Source: Fusobacterium perfoetens (GTDB taxonomy: Bacteria > Fusobacteriota > Fusobacteriia > Fusobacteriales > Fusobacteriaceae). Taken from it: 48,417 bases of DNA. The DNA is taken from the NCBI RefSeq assembly GCF_021531475.1, contig NZ_JADYTX010000014.1, positions 1 through 48,417 on the forward strand. The letters are read 5' to 3'. Made by a program: the position numbers and the translations under genes. Every line of letters starts with the position of its first letter. Positions within the stretch are counted from its first letter, which is position 1. Positions 34,502 to 44,018 of this stretch are shown here, piece by piece. The notes beneath the pieces were generated by a model. The model saw only the letters and a list, made by a program, of their open reading frames with translations. It did no database searches and was not told where the DNA came from.

Positions 34502-36283
34502 ATGAAAGTAAATATAAACGAATATCTTTTATCTGTTGAAAAACCAGCTCAATACTTAGGTAACGAGATAAATAGTTGCCATAAAAAAGAATGGACAAGT
34601 AATATGTGTCTTGTTTTTCCAGATATTTACGAAGTTGGAATGTCAAATCTAGGGATAAAAATCCTTTATACACTTATGAACAAAGTTCCAGGATTTTATC
34701 TTGAAAGAGCTTTTATGCCAATGGACGATATGGAAGAGATAATGAGAAAAGAAAATATTCCAATGTTCTCTCTTGAAACTAAAAGCGAACTTAAAGATTT
34801 TGATGTAGTTGGATTTTCTCTTTCTTATGAGATGTGTTATCCAAATATGTTAAATGCTCTATCTCTTGCAGGGATTCCTATAAGAAGAGAGGATAGAGGA
34901 GAAGATGACCCTCTTGTAATGGCTGGTGGTACTTGTGTTATGAATCCAGCTCCCCTAAAAAAATTCGTAGACTTTTTAATGGTTGGAGACGGAGAAAATA
35001 ATATGCCTGAGCTTGCGAGAATTTTAGTTGAAACTAAAGGAAAATCAAAAATGGAAAAACTAAAAGCTCTTTCAAATATTGAGGGAATATATATTCCAGC
35101 TCTTCACGATGAAAATAAAAAAGTACAAAGAGCAATAGTTAAAGATTTAAATGATTGTCCTCTATATGACGAGCAACTTATACCTTATATGGCAATAGTT
35201 CACGACAGAGCCACAGCGGAAATCCAAAGAGGTTGTACAAGAGGTTGTAGATTCTGTCAAGCAGGGATTGTTTATAGACCTGTAAGAGAAAGAAGTCTTG
35301 AAAAAAATATTGAGCTTGTATCAAAACTTATAGAAAATACAGGTCACTCAGAAATATCTCTTTCATCTCTAAGTAGTAGTGACTATACAAATATCGACTC
35401 ACTTATTGAGGCTATAAAATCAAAATATTCTTGTGACAGTGTTGGAGTTTCTCTTCCATCTCTTAGAATGAACACTCACTCTGTTGAGGTTGCTGAGATT
35501 ATAAGTGGTGGTAAAAGAACTGGATTTACTTTTGCTCCAGAGGCTGGAAGTCAAAGAATGAGAGATATAATTAATAAAGGTGTTACAGAACAAGAAATAA
35601 TGGACACAGCTGAGGCTGCTGTAAAAGCTGGTTGGATGTCTTTAAAATTCTATTTTATGATAGGTTTACCATTTGAAACAATGGAAGATGTTCAAGGAAT
35701 TTATGAGCTTGTAAAAAAAGTTTCTCAAATGTGTAGAAAAATAGATAAGAGAATAAATATTACAGCTAGTGTTTCAAACTTTGTTCCAAAACCTCATACA
35801 CCATTTGAATGGTGCAAACAAATGAATATGGAAGAAATGCTTGAAAAACATACTTTCCTTAAAGATCTATTTGCTGGTCTAAAAGGTGTGGCATTAAAAA
35901 TTCACCCACCTAAAAAATCTCTACTTGAAGGTTTAATCTCAAGAGGAGACGAAAGAACAGGAGATTTAATAGAACTTGCATTTAAAAAAGGTGTAAAATT
36001 AGATGACTATCGTGATAACTATAATCTTTGGATCTCTGCTTTAGAAGAACTTGGAATGAAAGTTGAAGATTACCTTGGAACAAGAGATTTTGATGAAAAA
36101 CTTCCTTGGGATATTATAGATATAGGAGTTTCAAAAGAATTCCTAAAGAGAGAATATGACAAAGCGGAAATGGCATCTCTTTCTCACGATTGTAGACTTG
36201 GTTGTCTAGGTTGTGGAATGAAAAGAATTATACCTCAATGTGGAAACATTGTAGATTCTAAAAAAGATTTTTGTACTAAATAG
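34502..36283 (+). CDS. B12-binding radical SAM protein (TIGR03960-type)
   Basis: A protein of 593 residues. The N-terminal B12-binding-like region includes VFPDIYEVGMSNLG and VVGFSLSYEMCYPN. The radical SAM cluster motif is CTRGCRFC (C-x3-C-x2-C) at about 240-250. Later segments include FAPEAGSQRMRDIINKG and a C-terminal cysteine-rich CRLGCLGCGMK. The reaction of this family is unknown; it is commonly found next to a TIGR03936 protein and RNase G genes, which are not present here. GAGGTAATTA precedes the ATG. Downstream, ung follows at 14 bp. Confidence 0.92.
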   Translation: MKVNINEYLLSVEKPAQYLGNEINSCHKKEWTSNMCLVFPDIYEVGMSNLGIKILYTLMNKVPGFYLERAFMPMDDMEEIMRKENIPMFSLETKSELKDFDVVGFSLSYEMCYPNMLNALSLAGIPIRREDRGEDDPLVMAGGTCVMNPAPLKKFVDFLMVGDGENNMPELARILVETKGKSKMEKLKALSNIEGIYIPALHDENKKVQRAIVKDLNDCPLYDEQLIPYMAIVHDRATAEIQRGCTRGCRFCQAGIVYRPVRERSLEKNIELVSKLIENTGHSEISLSSLSSSDYTNIDSLIEAIKSKYSCDSVGVSLPSLRMNTHSVEVAEIISGGKRTGFTFAPEAGSQRMRDIINKGVTEQEIMDTAEAAVKAGWMSLKFYFMIGLPFETMEDVQGIYELVKKVSQMCRKIDKRINITASVSNFVPKPHTPFEWCKQMNMEEMLEKHTFLKDLFAGLKGVALKIHPPKKSLLEGLISRGDERTGDLIELAFKKGVKLDDYRDNYNLWISALEELGMKVEDYLGTRDFDEKLPWDIIDIGVSKEFLKREYDKAEMASLSHDCRLGCLGCGMKRIIPQCGNIVDSKKDFCTK

Positions 36284-36297
36284 TGAGGTGAAATAAA

Positions 36298-36972
36298 ATG
36301 ATAAATATTGGAAATGATTGGGACGAACTTTTAAGACCTGAAACTGAAAAAGAATATTATAAAAATTTAAGAAAGTTTTTGGTAAATGAATATAAAACTC
36401 ATAAAATTCACCCAGATATGAATGATATTTTTTCAGCTCTAAAACTTTCTAGATACAAAGATACAAAGATTTTATTACTTGGACAAGACCCATATCACGG
36501 AGAAGGACAAGCTCACGGACTTGCTTTTTCAGTAAAACCCGGGATAACTCCTCCGCCATCTCTTAAAAATATGTATAAAGAGATTCAAGCGGAACTTGGT
36601 ATCGCCCCACCAAATAATGGTTATTTAGTTTCTTGGGCAAGTCAAGGAATACTTATGATAAATACAGTTTTAACTGTGCGTGATGGTTTAGCAAACTCTC
36701 ACAAAGGACAAGGTTGGGAGATTTTTACAGATAGAATAATAGAACTTCTAAATGAAAAAGATGAGCCTGTTATCTTTATTCTTTGGGGAAATAATGCAAA
36801 ATCTAAAAAAAGACTTATAACTAATAAAAAACATTTTATAATCGAGGGAGTTCACCCAAGCCCACTTTCTGCAAGTCGTGGTTTCTTTGGTTGTGGACAT
36901 TTCAAAAAAGTAAATGAGATTTTAAAATCTTTAGGTAAAAAAGAGATTGATTGGAGCATTCCAAATCTTTAA
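36298..36972 (+). CDS. ung: Uracil-DNA glycosylase, family 1
   Basis: Removes uracil from DNA in base excision repair. The water-activating motif is [20 protein letters not shown] and the DNA-intercalating [17 protein letters not shown] lies near the end; 224 residues is the normal size. GAGGTGA precedes the ATG. It closes the plus-strand run that begins at 33217. Confidence 0.98.
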   Translation: MINIGNDWDELLRPETEKEYYKNLRKFLVNEYKTHKIHPDMNDIFSALKLSRYKDTKILLLGQDPYHGEGQAHGLAFSVKPGITPPPSLKNMYKEIQAELGIAPPNNGYLVSWASQGILMINTVLTVRDGLANSHKGQGWEIFTDRIIELLNEKDEPVIFILWGNNAKSKKRLITNKKHFIIEGVHPSPLSASRGFFGCGHFKKVNEILKSLGKKEIDWSIPNL

Positions 36973-36991
36973 TAAAATATAATAATTTAAT

Positions 36992-37197
36992 GGCTGTTGC
37001 ATACTAAATATAAGATTAAAAATTACTACAGATTCCAAAAAATTGATTTATTTAAAGCTCATCTCATTAAAATCACAAAACTCGCTACGCTCAAACAGTT
37101 GTGATTTTTAGCATTCGATGTCGCTTTATAAATCTAATTTTTCTCCATAATTTCCGTAATTTTTAATCTATATTCTTTTTAATAAAATGTAGCAGTC
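36992..37197. repeat. Fold-back repeat element, copy A (MITE-like)
   Basis: About 206 bp with terminal inverted repeats GGCTGTTGCAT (36992-37002) and ATGTAGCAGTC (37187-37197). Near the ends AGATTAAAAATTACT and CCGTAATTTTTAATCT are complementary. The centre has a hairpin, AAAATCACAA (37069-37078) with TTGTGATTTT (37099-37108), around a CGCTACGCTCAAACAG loop. No reading frame is present. A second copy lies at 41807-42038. Confidence 0.7.
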
Positions 37198-37246
37198 TTT
37201 TTATTTTCTAATAGATATTAAATTGTTAAAAATTGGTAAATTGCTC

Positions 37247-37275
37247 TTGTATTTTAACTAAGATTTTGTTATCAT
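37247..37275 (+). promoter_or_regulatory. Promoter of the 5'-nucleotidase gene
   Basis: TTGTAT (37247-37252), 17-bp spacer, TATCAT (37270-37275), 40 bp before the ATG at 37316. Confidence 0.6.
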
Positions 37276-37315
37276 ATTAAATATTTAAAATCATTTATAA
37301 AAAGAGGTAGAAAAA

Positions 37316-39025
37316 ATGGCAAAAAATAAAAGACTTTCTTTACTGTCATTAATAAGTATCGGTATTATATTTTTATTTATCAGTTTAAATAAAAATACAA
37401 CTATTAGTGCACCTGAAAAAATTATAATTTTACACACTAATGATGTTCACTGTCAGATCGATCAAAAGAAAAATAAAGACGGAATTGTTACTAATATTGG
37501 CTATGCTGGTGTCTTGGCATATAAAAAAGAGATGGAAAATCTTCACGGAATCAACAATGTTACTTTGGTAGATGCTGGAGATGCTATCCAAGGAGGACCA
37601 ATTGGTACTCTTTCTAAGGGAGAATATATCGTTGATATTATGAACTATGTTGGATATGATATAGCTTGTCCTGGAAATCACGAGTTTGATTATGGAATGG
37701 AAAACTTTTTAAAGCTTTCAACCGAAACTTCTAAAGCAAATTATATCTGTTGCAACTTTAGAGATTTAGAGGGAAATCCAATACTTTCTCCTTATACTTT
37801 AATAAAATACGGAGATTTAATTATTGCATATTTAGGAATTAATACTCCTGAATCTTTTACAAAATCTTCTCCTATATATTTCCAAGATGAAAATGGAAAT
37901 TATATCTATGATTTCGCTCAAGGAGAAAAAGGACAAACTCTTTATAAAACTGTTCAAAAATATGTTGATGAGGCTATAAAAGAGGGAGCTAATTATGTTG
38001 TGGCAATTGGACATTTAGGAGATGAGGGAGCTAGTGAATATTGGTCTTCTAAATCTTTAATAAAAAATACTTATGGAATTGATATATTTATCGACGGACA
38101 TTCTCACGAAGTTTATTCTGAAATCTTAAAAAATAAAAAAGGTAAAAATGTTTTACTTGCTCAAACTGGTACAAAACTTCAAAATCTTGGTAAGATTACA
38201 ATCAATACTAAAAATAAAAAAATAACTTCTGAATTTATATCTAACTATAAAGCACAAGATGAAGATGCTGTCAATTACATCGAGGGAATAAAAAATAAAT
38301 TTTCCGATGTTTTACAAGAAGTTATAGCAAAATCTAGTGTAACTCTTACAACTTTAGATCCTACTACTCACAAAAGAGCTATAAGAAATAGTGAAACAAA
38401 TCTTGGAGATTTCTGTGCTGATGCTTATCGTACAATGGTTGGAGCTAATATTGCCTTTATTAATGGTGGAGGGATTCGTGCTGATATTGAAGAGGGAGAT
38501 ATAACTTATGAAGAAATCATAAATGTTCACCCATTTGGAAATGAAATCTGTATGATTGAAACTACTGGACAAGATATTTTAGATGCTTTAGAAGTTGGAG
38601 CTTGTGAATATCCTATAGAAAATGGTGGATTTTTACAAGTATCTGGTCTTTCTTATACTATCGACCCATCTATTCCATCTAGTGTGGTTTTTAATGAAAG
38701 AGGACAATTTGTAAAAGTTGATGGAAAATATCGTGTAACTGAAGTTATAGTTGGAAATGAACCTTTAGTTCTTAACAAAACTTATACTTTAGCATCTCAC
38801 AACTATATGATAAAAAATGGTGGAGATGGTTATACAATGTTTATGGACGACAAGATGATAAAAGATTCTGTTGTTATTGATAATGGAGCTTTAATCAATT
38901 ATATCACTGAAAATCTAAATGGTGTTATTGGTGATGAATATAAAAATCCAAAAGGTAGTGGACGTATTATAATAAAAGAAAATATCTCTTCAAACTCTCA
39001 AGAAGAGATAAAAAATGTTGCTTAA
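37316..39025 (+). CDS. 5'-nucleotidase / UDP-sugar hydrolase (UshA-like)
   Basis: A protein of 569 residues. An uncleaved or long N-terminal signal (about residues 10-28) leads to the extracytoplasmic metallophosphatase domain: ILHTNDVHCQID, DAGDAIQGGPIG, CPGNHEFDYG, DIFIDGHSHEVY. The C-terminal nucleotide-binding domain has NLGDFCADAYR, FINGGGIRADIEEGDIT and ASHNYMIKNGGDGYTMF. It removes phosphate from nucleotides outside the cytoplasm for nucleoside salvage. No sortase or lipoprotein signal is seen. A strong terminator follows. Confidence 0.95.
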   Translation: MAKNKRLSLLSLISIGIIFLFISLNKNTTISAPEKIIILHTNDVHCQIDQKKNKDGIVTNIGYAGVLAYKKEMENLHGINNVTLVDAGDAIQGGPIGTLSKGEYIVDIMNYVGYDIACPGNHEFDYGMENFLKLSTETSKANYICCNFRDLEGNPILSPYTLIKYGDLIIAYLGINTPESFTKSSPIYFQDENGNYIYDFAQGEKGQTLYKTVQKYVDEAIKEGANYVVAIGHLGDEGASEYWSSKSLIKNTYGIDIFIDGHSHEVYSEILKNKKGKNVLLAQTGTKLQNLGKITINTKNKKITSEFISNYKAQDEDAVNYIEGIKNKFSDVLQEVIAKSSVTLTTLDPTTHKRAIRNSETNLGDFCADAYRTMVGANIAFINGGGIRADIEEGDITYEEIINVHPFGNEICMIETTGQDILDALEVGACEYPIENGGFLQVSGLSYTIDPSIPSSVVFNERGQFVKVDGKYRVTEVIVGNEPLVLNKTYTLASHNYMIKNGGDGYTMFMDDKMIKDSVVIDNGALINYITENLNGVIGDEYKNPKGSGRIIIKENISSNSQEEIKNVA

Positions 39026-39041
39026 AAATACAAATAATTTT

Positions 39042-39094
39042 AAGAGCTATGTAAGTTAATGATTTTTTATTATTAACTTCTTAGCTCTTTTTTT
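39042..39094 (+). terminator. Terminator of the 5'-nucleotidase gene
   Basis: Long stem AAGAGCT...AAGTTAAT with ATTAACTT...AGCTCTT followed by seven T. Confidence 0.85.
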
Positions 39095-39155
39095 ATAAAT
39101 ATTTATTTTTACCTAAAAATTTTTCTAATGTAAACTTAAAAATCTTCTTCAAAAG

Positions 39156-39179
39156 AAAAAAGCAACCTTTCGGTTGCTC
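39156..39179 (-). terminator. Terminator of the rpsP operon
   Basis: On the minus strand GCAACC-GAAA-GGTTGC is followed by six T, 26 bp after the rpsP stop. Confidence 0.9.
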
Positions 39180-39204
39180 TCTCGTTATTCTTCTTAATTA
39201 AAAA

Positions 39205-39465
39205 CTATTTTTTTAATTCTTCGAATTTTGCCCAAACTCCAGCTTTAACTAATAAAGATTTTACAGTTCTTGTAGGTTGAGCTCCATTTTTTAAGAATCC
39301 TAAGATTTCTTCTTCTTTTAATTCTACTCTAGAATCTTCTAATGGATAGTAGTTTCCTAAGTAAGCTACTGCTTTACCATCTCTTTTAGATAAGTTTTCC
39401 ATTACAGCTAATCTGTAAACTGGGTTTTTTTTGCTTCCTAATCTAGTTAATCTTAATTTTAACAT
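39205..39465 (-). CDS. rpsP: 30S ribosomal protein S16
   Basis: A protein of 86 residues, with MLKLRLTRLGSKKNPVYRLAV, LGNYYPLE and GAQPTRTVKSLL typical of S16. It follows ffh by 59 bp. The terminator right after it shows that rimM and trmD, usual neighbours in other bacteria, are not in this operon. Confidence 0.98.
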   Translation of the reverse strand: MLKLRLTRLGSKKNPVYRLAVMENLSKRDGKAVAYLGNYYPLEDSRVELKEEEILGFLKNGAQPTRTVKSLLVKAGVWAKFEELKK

Positions 39466-39524
39466 TTAATCACTTCTCCTTATAATTTCTATTTATTTTA
39501 TTTTTTTATTTACTTGATCATTTT

Positions 39525-40877
39525 TTAGAAGAATTTCCTTCCATTTCTTCCCATTGGCATTTTTGGAAGTCCAGCTCCAAAGTTTGGTAATTTACCAGAG
39601 CTTAACATCTTCATCATACCTTTCATTTGTTCAAATTGTTTTAAAAGTTTATTTACATCAGAAACCTCTGTTCCACTTCCCTTAGCAATTCTTTGTTTTC
39701 TCTCTGCCTTAAGAATTTCTGGTTTCTTTCTTTCTTGTTTTGTCATTGATTGGATAATCGCTTCTACTTTTTTCATCTCTTTTTCAGCAGGAGCTAAATC
39801 TCCGATATCTCCCATTCCTGGAATCATTTTTAATATACTTCCAAGAGGTCCCATCTTCTTGATTGTTTGAAGTTGTTTTAAGAAATCTTCTAAATCAAAT
39901 TTTTGAGTTTTAATTTTTTCTTCAAGAGATTTTACATCATCAGCACTTATATTTTCCTGTGCTTTTTCAACTAGTGATACAACGTCTCCCATTCCTAAAA
40001 TTCTTGATGCAAGTCTTTCTGGGTGGAATAGTTCTAAATCTCCTATTTTTTCTCCAACTCCCACAAATTTAATTGGTTTTCCAACTACTGCTTTTATTGA
40101 AAGAGCAGCTCCACCTCTTGTATCTCCGTCAAATTTTGTAAGAACAACACCGTCAATACTAATTTTATCGTTAAAGTTTTTAGCTAAGTTTACTGCATCT
40201 TGCCCAATCATAGCATCAACTACTAAAAGTATCTCTTGTGGTCTAACTATTTTTTTAATCTCAGCAAGTTCATTCATTAGATCTTCATCAACGTGTAATC
40301 TACCTGCTGTATCTATTATCATATAAGTATAGTCTTGTGCTTTTGCATTTGCCCAAGCTCTTCTACAAATATCAACTGCGTCTTTGTTTGATTCATCTAT
40401 ATAAGCTGGAACTTGGATTTGATTTGCTAAAACTTCTAATTGTTTCATAGCTGCTGGTCTGTAAACGTCAGCTGCTACTAAATATGGTCTTTCTCCATCT
40501 TTTTTTAATTTATTAGCAAGTTTTGCTGCAAAAGTTGTTTTCCCTGCCCCTTGAAGACCTGCAAGCATAATCACTGTAGGATTTTTAACTCCTTTAGTAA
40601 GTCTTGAATTTGTTCCTCCAAGAAGTTCTACAAGCTCATCATTAACAATTTTTATAAATTGTTGTCCAGGATTAACTCCGATTAAAGTTTCTGTTCCGAT
40701 AGCTTTTTCTTGAATTTTAGCTATGAAATCTTTTACAACTTTGTAGTTAACGTCAGCTTCTAGTAAAGACATTTTAACTTCTCTTAAAGCATCTTTGATG
40801 TTACTTTCTGTTAACTTTCCTTGTCCTCTTACTTTTTTGAATATACTTTGAAATCTATTTCCTAAATTTTCTAACAT
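39525..40877 (-). CDS. ffh: Signal recognition particle GTPase Ffh
   Basis: A protein of 450 residues. The N domain is followed by the GTPase G domain (GLQGAGKTTFAAKLA, DTAGRLHVDEDLM, TKFDGDTRGGAALS) and the methionine-rich M domain, which ends in a run of Met/Gly residues and binds SRP RNA and signal peptides. The end GRNGRKFF is fusobacterial in style. It is translationally close to ylxM upstream (8 bp). Confidence 0.98.
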   Translation of the reverse strand: MLENLGNRFQSIFKKVRGQGKLTESNIKDALREVKMSLLEADVNYKVVKDFIAKIQEKAIGTETLIGVNPGQQFIKIVNDELVELLGGTNSRLTKGVKNPTVIMLAGLQGAGKTTFAAKLANKLKKDGERPYLVAADVYRPAAMKQLEVLANQIQVPAYIDESNKDAVDICRRAWANAKAQDYTYMIIDTAGRLHVDEDLMNELAEIKKIVRPQEILLVVDAMIGQDAVNLAKNFNDKISIDGVVLTKFDGDTRGGAALSIKAVVGKPIKFVGVGEKIGDLELFHPERLASRILGMGDVVSLVEKAQENISADDVKSLEEKIKTQKFDLEDFLKQLQTIKKMGPLGSILKMIPGMGDIGDLAPAEKEMKKVEAIIQSMTKQERKKPEILKAERKQRIAKGSGTEVSDVNKLLKQFEQMKGMMKMLSSGKLPNFGAGLPKMPMGRNGRKFF

Positions 40878-40885
40878 ATTCTCTC

Positions 40886-41197
40886 CTAACTTAATTTTTC
40901 TATTATCTCATCAAGTTTTTCCATTTTGAAGTCTTTTTTAAGTTCTAATAATTTTTCACGAAGTTCTTTATCTCTTTGATAAAACTTTAATTTTTCTTCG
41001 TAATTTCTTAGAATTTTTATTCCTCTTTTAACATTATCATATACAGCCTGTCTACTGATTCCATAATTCTCAGCTATCTCTGTAAGTGATAGATCCTCTT
41101 CAAAATATTCAATCAAATATTTGCTTTGTTTTTCTGTTAAAAGAACTTTATAATAATCCAATAGAATTCCTATTTCTATCATCTCTTTTAATTCCAT
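40886..41197 (-). CDS. ylxM: YlxM/p13-like helix-turn-helix protein (UPF0122)
   Basis: About 103 residues. The helix-turn-helix DLSLTEIAENYGISRQAVYDNVKR with the preceding LLTEKQSKYLIEYFEEDLSL is the family hallmark. YlxM in streptococci binds SRP components and modulates Ffh/FtsY GTPase activity. The ATG at 41197 is chosen (GGTGAT upstream); a TTG at 41209 is also in frame. Gene order ylxM-ffh-rpsP is conserved with Firmicutes. Confidence 0.92.
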   Translation of the reverse strand: MELKEMIEIGILLDYYKVLLTEKQSKYLIEYFEEDLSLTEIAENYGISRQAVYDNVKRGIKILRNYEEKLKFYQRDKELREKLLELKKDFKMEKLDEIIEKLS

Positions 41198-41337
41198 TAA
41201 TATCACCAAGATATTATATTAGATTTTCAAAAGTTTGTCAAGTATTTTTTCTTTACTTTAATAATTTTTTTATTATTTTTAGATTTTTTTTATTTTTCTT
41301 CGTCTAAATGAAAAATTAATATTTTGGAGGTTATAAA

Positions 41338-41796
41338 ATGAGAAAAATTTTAAAATTATTATCTATTGGAATACTTTCGCTTTTTATTTTCTCAGTTAGT
41401 TTTTCAGCGGATGATTATCAAAAAGATATGTTGTCTCTTGTGAATATTGAAAGAGAAAAGGAAAATCTTTCTCCTCTTACTCTTGATGAAAAACTTAATG
41501 AAATTGCAAAAGATAAAGTAAATCTTTTAATAAAAGAGGAAAAACTTAATCATCTAGCTGGAGGTTATAAATCTTTAGGGGAATTTTTGAGAACTTATGA
41601 TGTAGAATTTCTTATGGCTGGAGAAAATATAGCTAGAAAAACAAGAACAAATGAGGAAACTATGAATCTTTGGTTAAACTCAAAAGGTCATAGAGCCAAT
41701 ATTTTAAATAAAAGTTTTACAAATATAGGTATTGCTAAGGATAGTGATGAAAATGGAGATATCTATTGGGTACAAATTTTTATAAAAAATAAATAA
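41338..41796 (+). CDS. Secreted CAP/SCP-domain protein
   Basis: A protein of 152 residues with a signal peptide (MRKILKLLSIGILSLF ... SFSA-DD). The CAP domain begins MLSLVNIEREKENLSPL and has the conserved AGENIAR and WLNSKGHRANILNKSFTNIGI. A histidine (NHLA) and glutamate are in the positions of the CAP tetrad. Extracellular function unknown. TGGAGG precedes the ATG. Confidence 0.92.
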   Translation: MRKILKLLSIGILSLFIFSVSFSADDYQKDMLSLVNIEREKENLSPLTLDEKLNEIAKDKVNLLIKEEKLNHLAGGYKSLGEFLRTYDVEFLMAGENIARKTRTNEETMNLWLNSKGHRANILNKSFTNIGIAKDSDENGDIYWVQIFIKNK

Positions 41797-41806
41797 AATA
41801 AAAAAA

Positions 41807-42038
41807 CTATTGTAAATTTAAAAAATAGATTAAATTTTAGAGAAGAAAACTTTAAGAATTACGGAAATTACGAAGAGAAGTTAGATTAACAAGGACTTAT
41901 TGAACGCTAAAAATCTCAACTGTTTGAGCCTTGGCGAGTTTTGAGATTTTAGTGAGATAAACCGTAGTTAATCAACTTATCGTAGTCTGGAGTAATTCAA
42001 AGTTTTCTTTTCTTTATCTATTTATAAAGATACAATAG
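41807..42038. repeat. Fold-back repeat element, copy B (MITE-like)
   Basis: About 232 bp bounded by CTATTGTA (41807-41814) and TACAATAG (42031-42038). The interior matches the reverse complement of copy A (36992-37197), including AATTACGGAAATTA and CTGTTTGAGC...GCGAGTTTT. The central hairpin is AAAATCTCAA (41910-41919) with TTGAGATTTT (41941-41950). It differs from copy A by compensating changes on both arms. It lies between the convergent CAP and DUF3798 genes. Confidence 0.7.
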
Positions 42039-42051
42039 CTCTATTTATTTT

Positions 42052-43230
42052 TTATTCAATTACTTTATATTTTTCTGGAACTTCCAAATCAGTCATTCCT
42101 AAATATCCTTTACCAAATACATAAGTATCTTGGTAAGTAAATACATAGTTTTCTCTTTCTACTTCATTACTATCAACAAAGTAGCTTCCGTTCCAACCAG
42201 CTCCTGGAGTATTATCTTCTAAACTTTTCATAATAGCATCAAAGTCAAGAAGTTCTTCTTTCTCCTCTATAACATTTACTGCGTGATCAGCTAATGCTTG
42301 AGCTCCTGCAAAGTTATAAGAATATGCCCAAGTTCCCATTCTTCCACTAGCACCTTTATTAACTACTGTTTTTTCAACTTTAGCTAATATTTTTGGCCAG
42401 TTTCCTTTTTCGTCATCACTAAATTTAATTCCTAAAGCTCCTGGATATCCCATTGTTGGAGATGGTAATTCAGCTTCTACAAAATATCCTCCCTCTTCAG
42501 CAACTCTTTTTAATAAAGGTTCTGTATGAGCATCGTTTGTACAGAAGAATGCAGTATCTTTTCCATATTGTTTTAACCAGTTAGGTACTTGCTCTAATAT
42601 ATATTGTTGAGCTCCTGCTACCCCAACATCACTTACTGGATCTGGAGCAGAAATGTCATAGAATCCCATTCCTAGATCTTCAGCAGTTTTTTTCATAATA
42701 TTTCTTCTTCTTGAAATTAATTCATAGCTTAAATGTCTTGGGAAAGATATATGAATAAAGTTTTTAGCTCCCATATCTTTTGCTGCTTTTACTATTAAAT
42801 ATCCTCTGCTTATTGCATCTTGATCCATTACTAAGTCTGCTGCGTCAGCTATCATTTCTGGATCTTCGTGAGGCACATTTGCAAGTAGTAAAATATCAGG
42901 TCTTTTTTCTCTAACTCTTCTAAAAGCTTCAACTGTTCCAGGTATAGCTTCTGTCATAATTATAGCTTTCATTTTTGGATCATCTGCAAGAGAAGCGATT
43001 TGAGTTATAGTAGTTTCCATCTCCTGCATAAAGTTATATGGATAAGTTAAGTGAATAACTTTTCCTCCATCACTTGCTTTTCCATATTTTTTTAGTATTG
43101 CTTCTGCTCCTCTTAATGAGTCTTCAGATTGAGGTACTGTTCCACTCAAAACTCCAATATGATAGTCTGATTCTGCAAAAGAAACGGCTATCATTCCCAT
43201 TAAAAGGCAACTAAATAACATTTTTTTCAT
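42052..43230 (-). CDS. DUF3798 periplasmic-binding-like protein
   Basis: A protein of 392 residues with a signal peptide (MKKMLFSCLLMGMIAVSFA-ES). It opens YHIGVLSGTVPQSEDSLRGA and continues with paired Rossmann-like segments (AIIMTEAIPGTVEAFRRVR, FFCTNDAHTEPLLKR), which resemble type I periplasmic binding proteins and match DUF3798. It is encoded 32 bp after an amino-acid binding protein in a transporter operon, so I infer a second extracytoplasmic ligand-binding component. No function is established for the family. Confidence 0.88.
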   Translation of the reverse strand: MKKMLFSCLLMGMIAVSFAESDYHIGVLSGTVPQSEDSLRGAEAILKKYGKASDGGKVIHLTYPYNFMQEMETTITQIASLADDPKMKAIIMTEAIPGTVEAFRRVREKRPDILLLANVPHEDPEMIADAADLVMDQDAISRGYLIVKAAKDMGAKNFIHISFPRHLSYELISRRRNIMKKTAEDLGMGFYDISAPDPVSDVGVAGAQQYILEQVPNWLKQYGKDTAFFCTNDAHTEPLLKRVAEEGGYFVEAELPSPTMGYPGALGIKFSDDEKGNWPKILAKVEKTVVNKGASGRMGTWAYSYNFAGAQALADHAVNVIEEKEELLDFDAIMKSLEDNTPGAGWNGSYFVDSNEVERENYVFTYQDTYVFGKGYLGMTDLEVPEKYKVIE

Positions 43231-43262
43231 TTGCTTTTCCCCCTAGTTTTTATTTTTATATT

Positions 43263-43988
43263 TTAGTTAAAATATTTTTTTAAGATTTTTTCAAATTCTC
43301 CATTTGATTTTAAAGTAGCTATAGCTTTATTTACATCATCTAATAATTGTTTATCATCTTTTCTAACAGCTATTGCATAATCTTCAGCTTCCCCTTCAGT
43401 TTCAGCTAATTTTAAACCTTTATTATTTTTTACATAATTTTTAGCAGTTTCAGAGTCAAGTACAACTGCATCTAATTTTCCATTTTGTAATGCCATAATT
43501 CCAGCATAAGCAGCACTAAATTTTTCAGATGGAAGACCCATTTCAGTTATAACTAAATCTCCAGTAAATCCTAACATAACTCCGATTTTTTTACCTTTTA
43601 AATCATCAAAAGTTTTTATATCATTATTTGTATCTTGTAAAACTATAACTTGATTTGCTGAATAATATGGTTCAGAGAAGTTAACAGCTTTTTTTCTTTC
43701 TTCACTAGCAGTCATTCCAGCTATAACTAAATCTACTTTTTTAGATTGAAGAGCTGGTAAAAGTCCGTCAAAACTCATATCTTTCATAACTACTTCTTTT
43801 CCCATTTCTTTTCCAATAGCATTGATAAAGTCAACGTCAAATCCAACCATTTGGTCTTTTTCTAAATATTCAAAAGGAGGAAACTCAGCATTTGTTCCTA
43901 CATAGATTGTTTTCTTTTCCTCTTTTCCACAAGCTAAAAACATAAACATTGTAAGTAATACACCACATACTTTAAAAACTTTTTTCAT
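43263..43988 (-). CDS. Amino-acid ABC transporter substrate-binding lipoprotein
   Basis: About 241 residues. Signal peptide with lipobox MFLAC, then a type II binding protein (SBP_bac_3): YVGTNAEFPPFEYL, GFDVDFINAIGKEMG, SFDGLLPALQSKKVDLVIAGMTAS. The sequence fits polar or basic amino-acid binding (Arg/Gln type). The ATG at 43988 is set by GGAGG with a 7-nt gap; an ATG at 43994 touches the site. Encoded between ATPase and DUF3798. Confidence 0.94.
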   Translation of the reverse strand: MKKVFKVCGVLLTMFMFLACGKEEKKTIYVGTNAEFPPFEYLEKDQMVGFDVDFINAIGKEMGKEVVMKDMSFDGLLPALQSKKVDLVIAGMTASEERKKAVNFSEPYYSANQVIVLQDTNNDIKTFDDLKGKKIGVMLGFTGDLVITEMGLPSEKFSAAYAGIMALQNGKLDAVVLDSETAKNYVKNNKGLKLAETEGEAEDYAIAVRKDDKQLLDDVNKAIATLKSNGEFEKILKKYFN

Positions 43989-44018
43989 AATCATACCTCC
44001 ATAATTTTTATTTATTAA

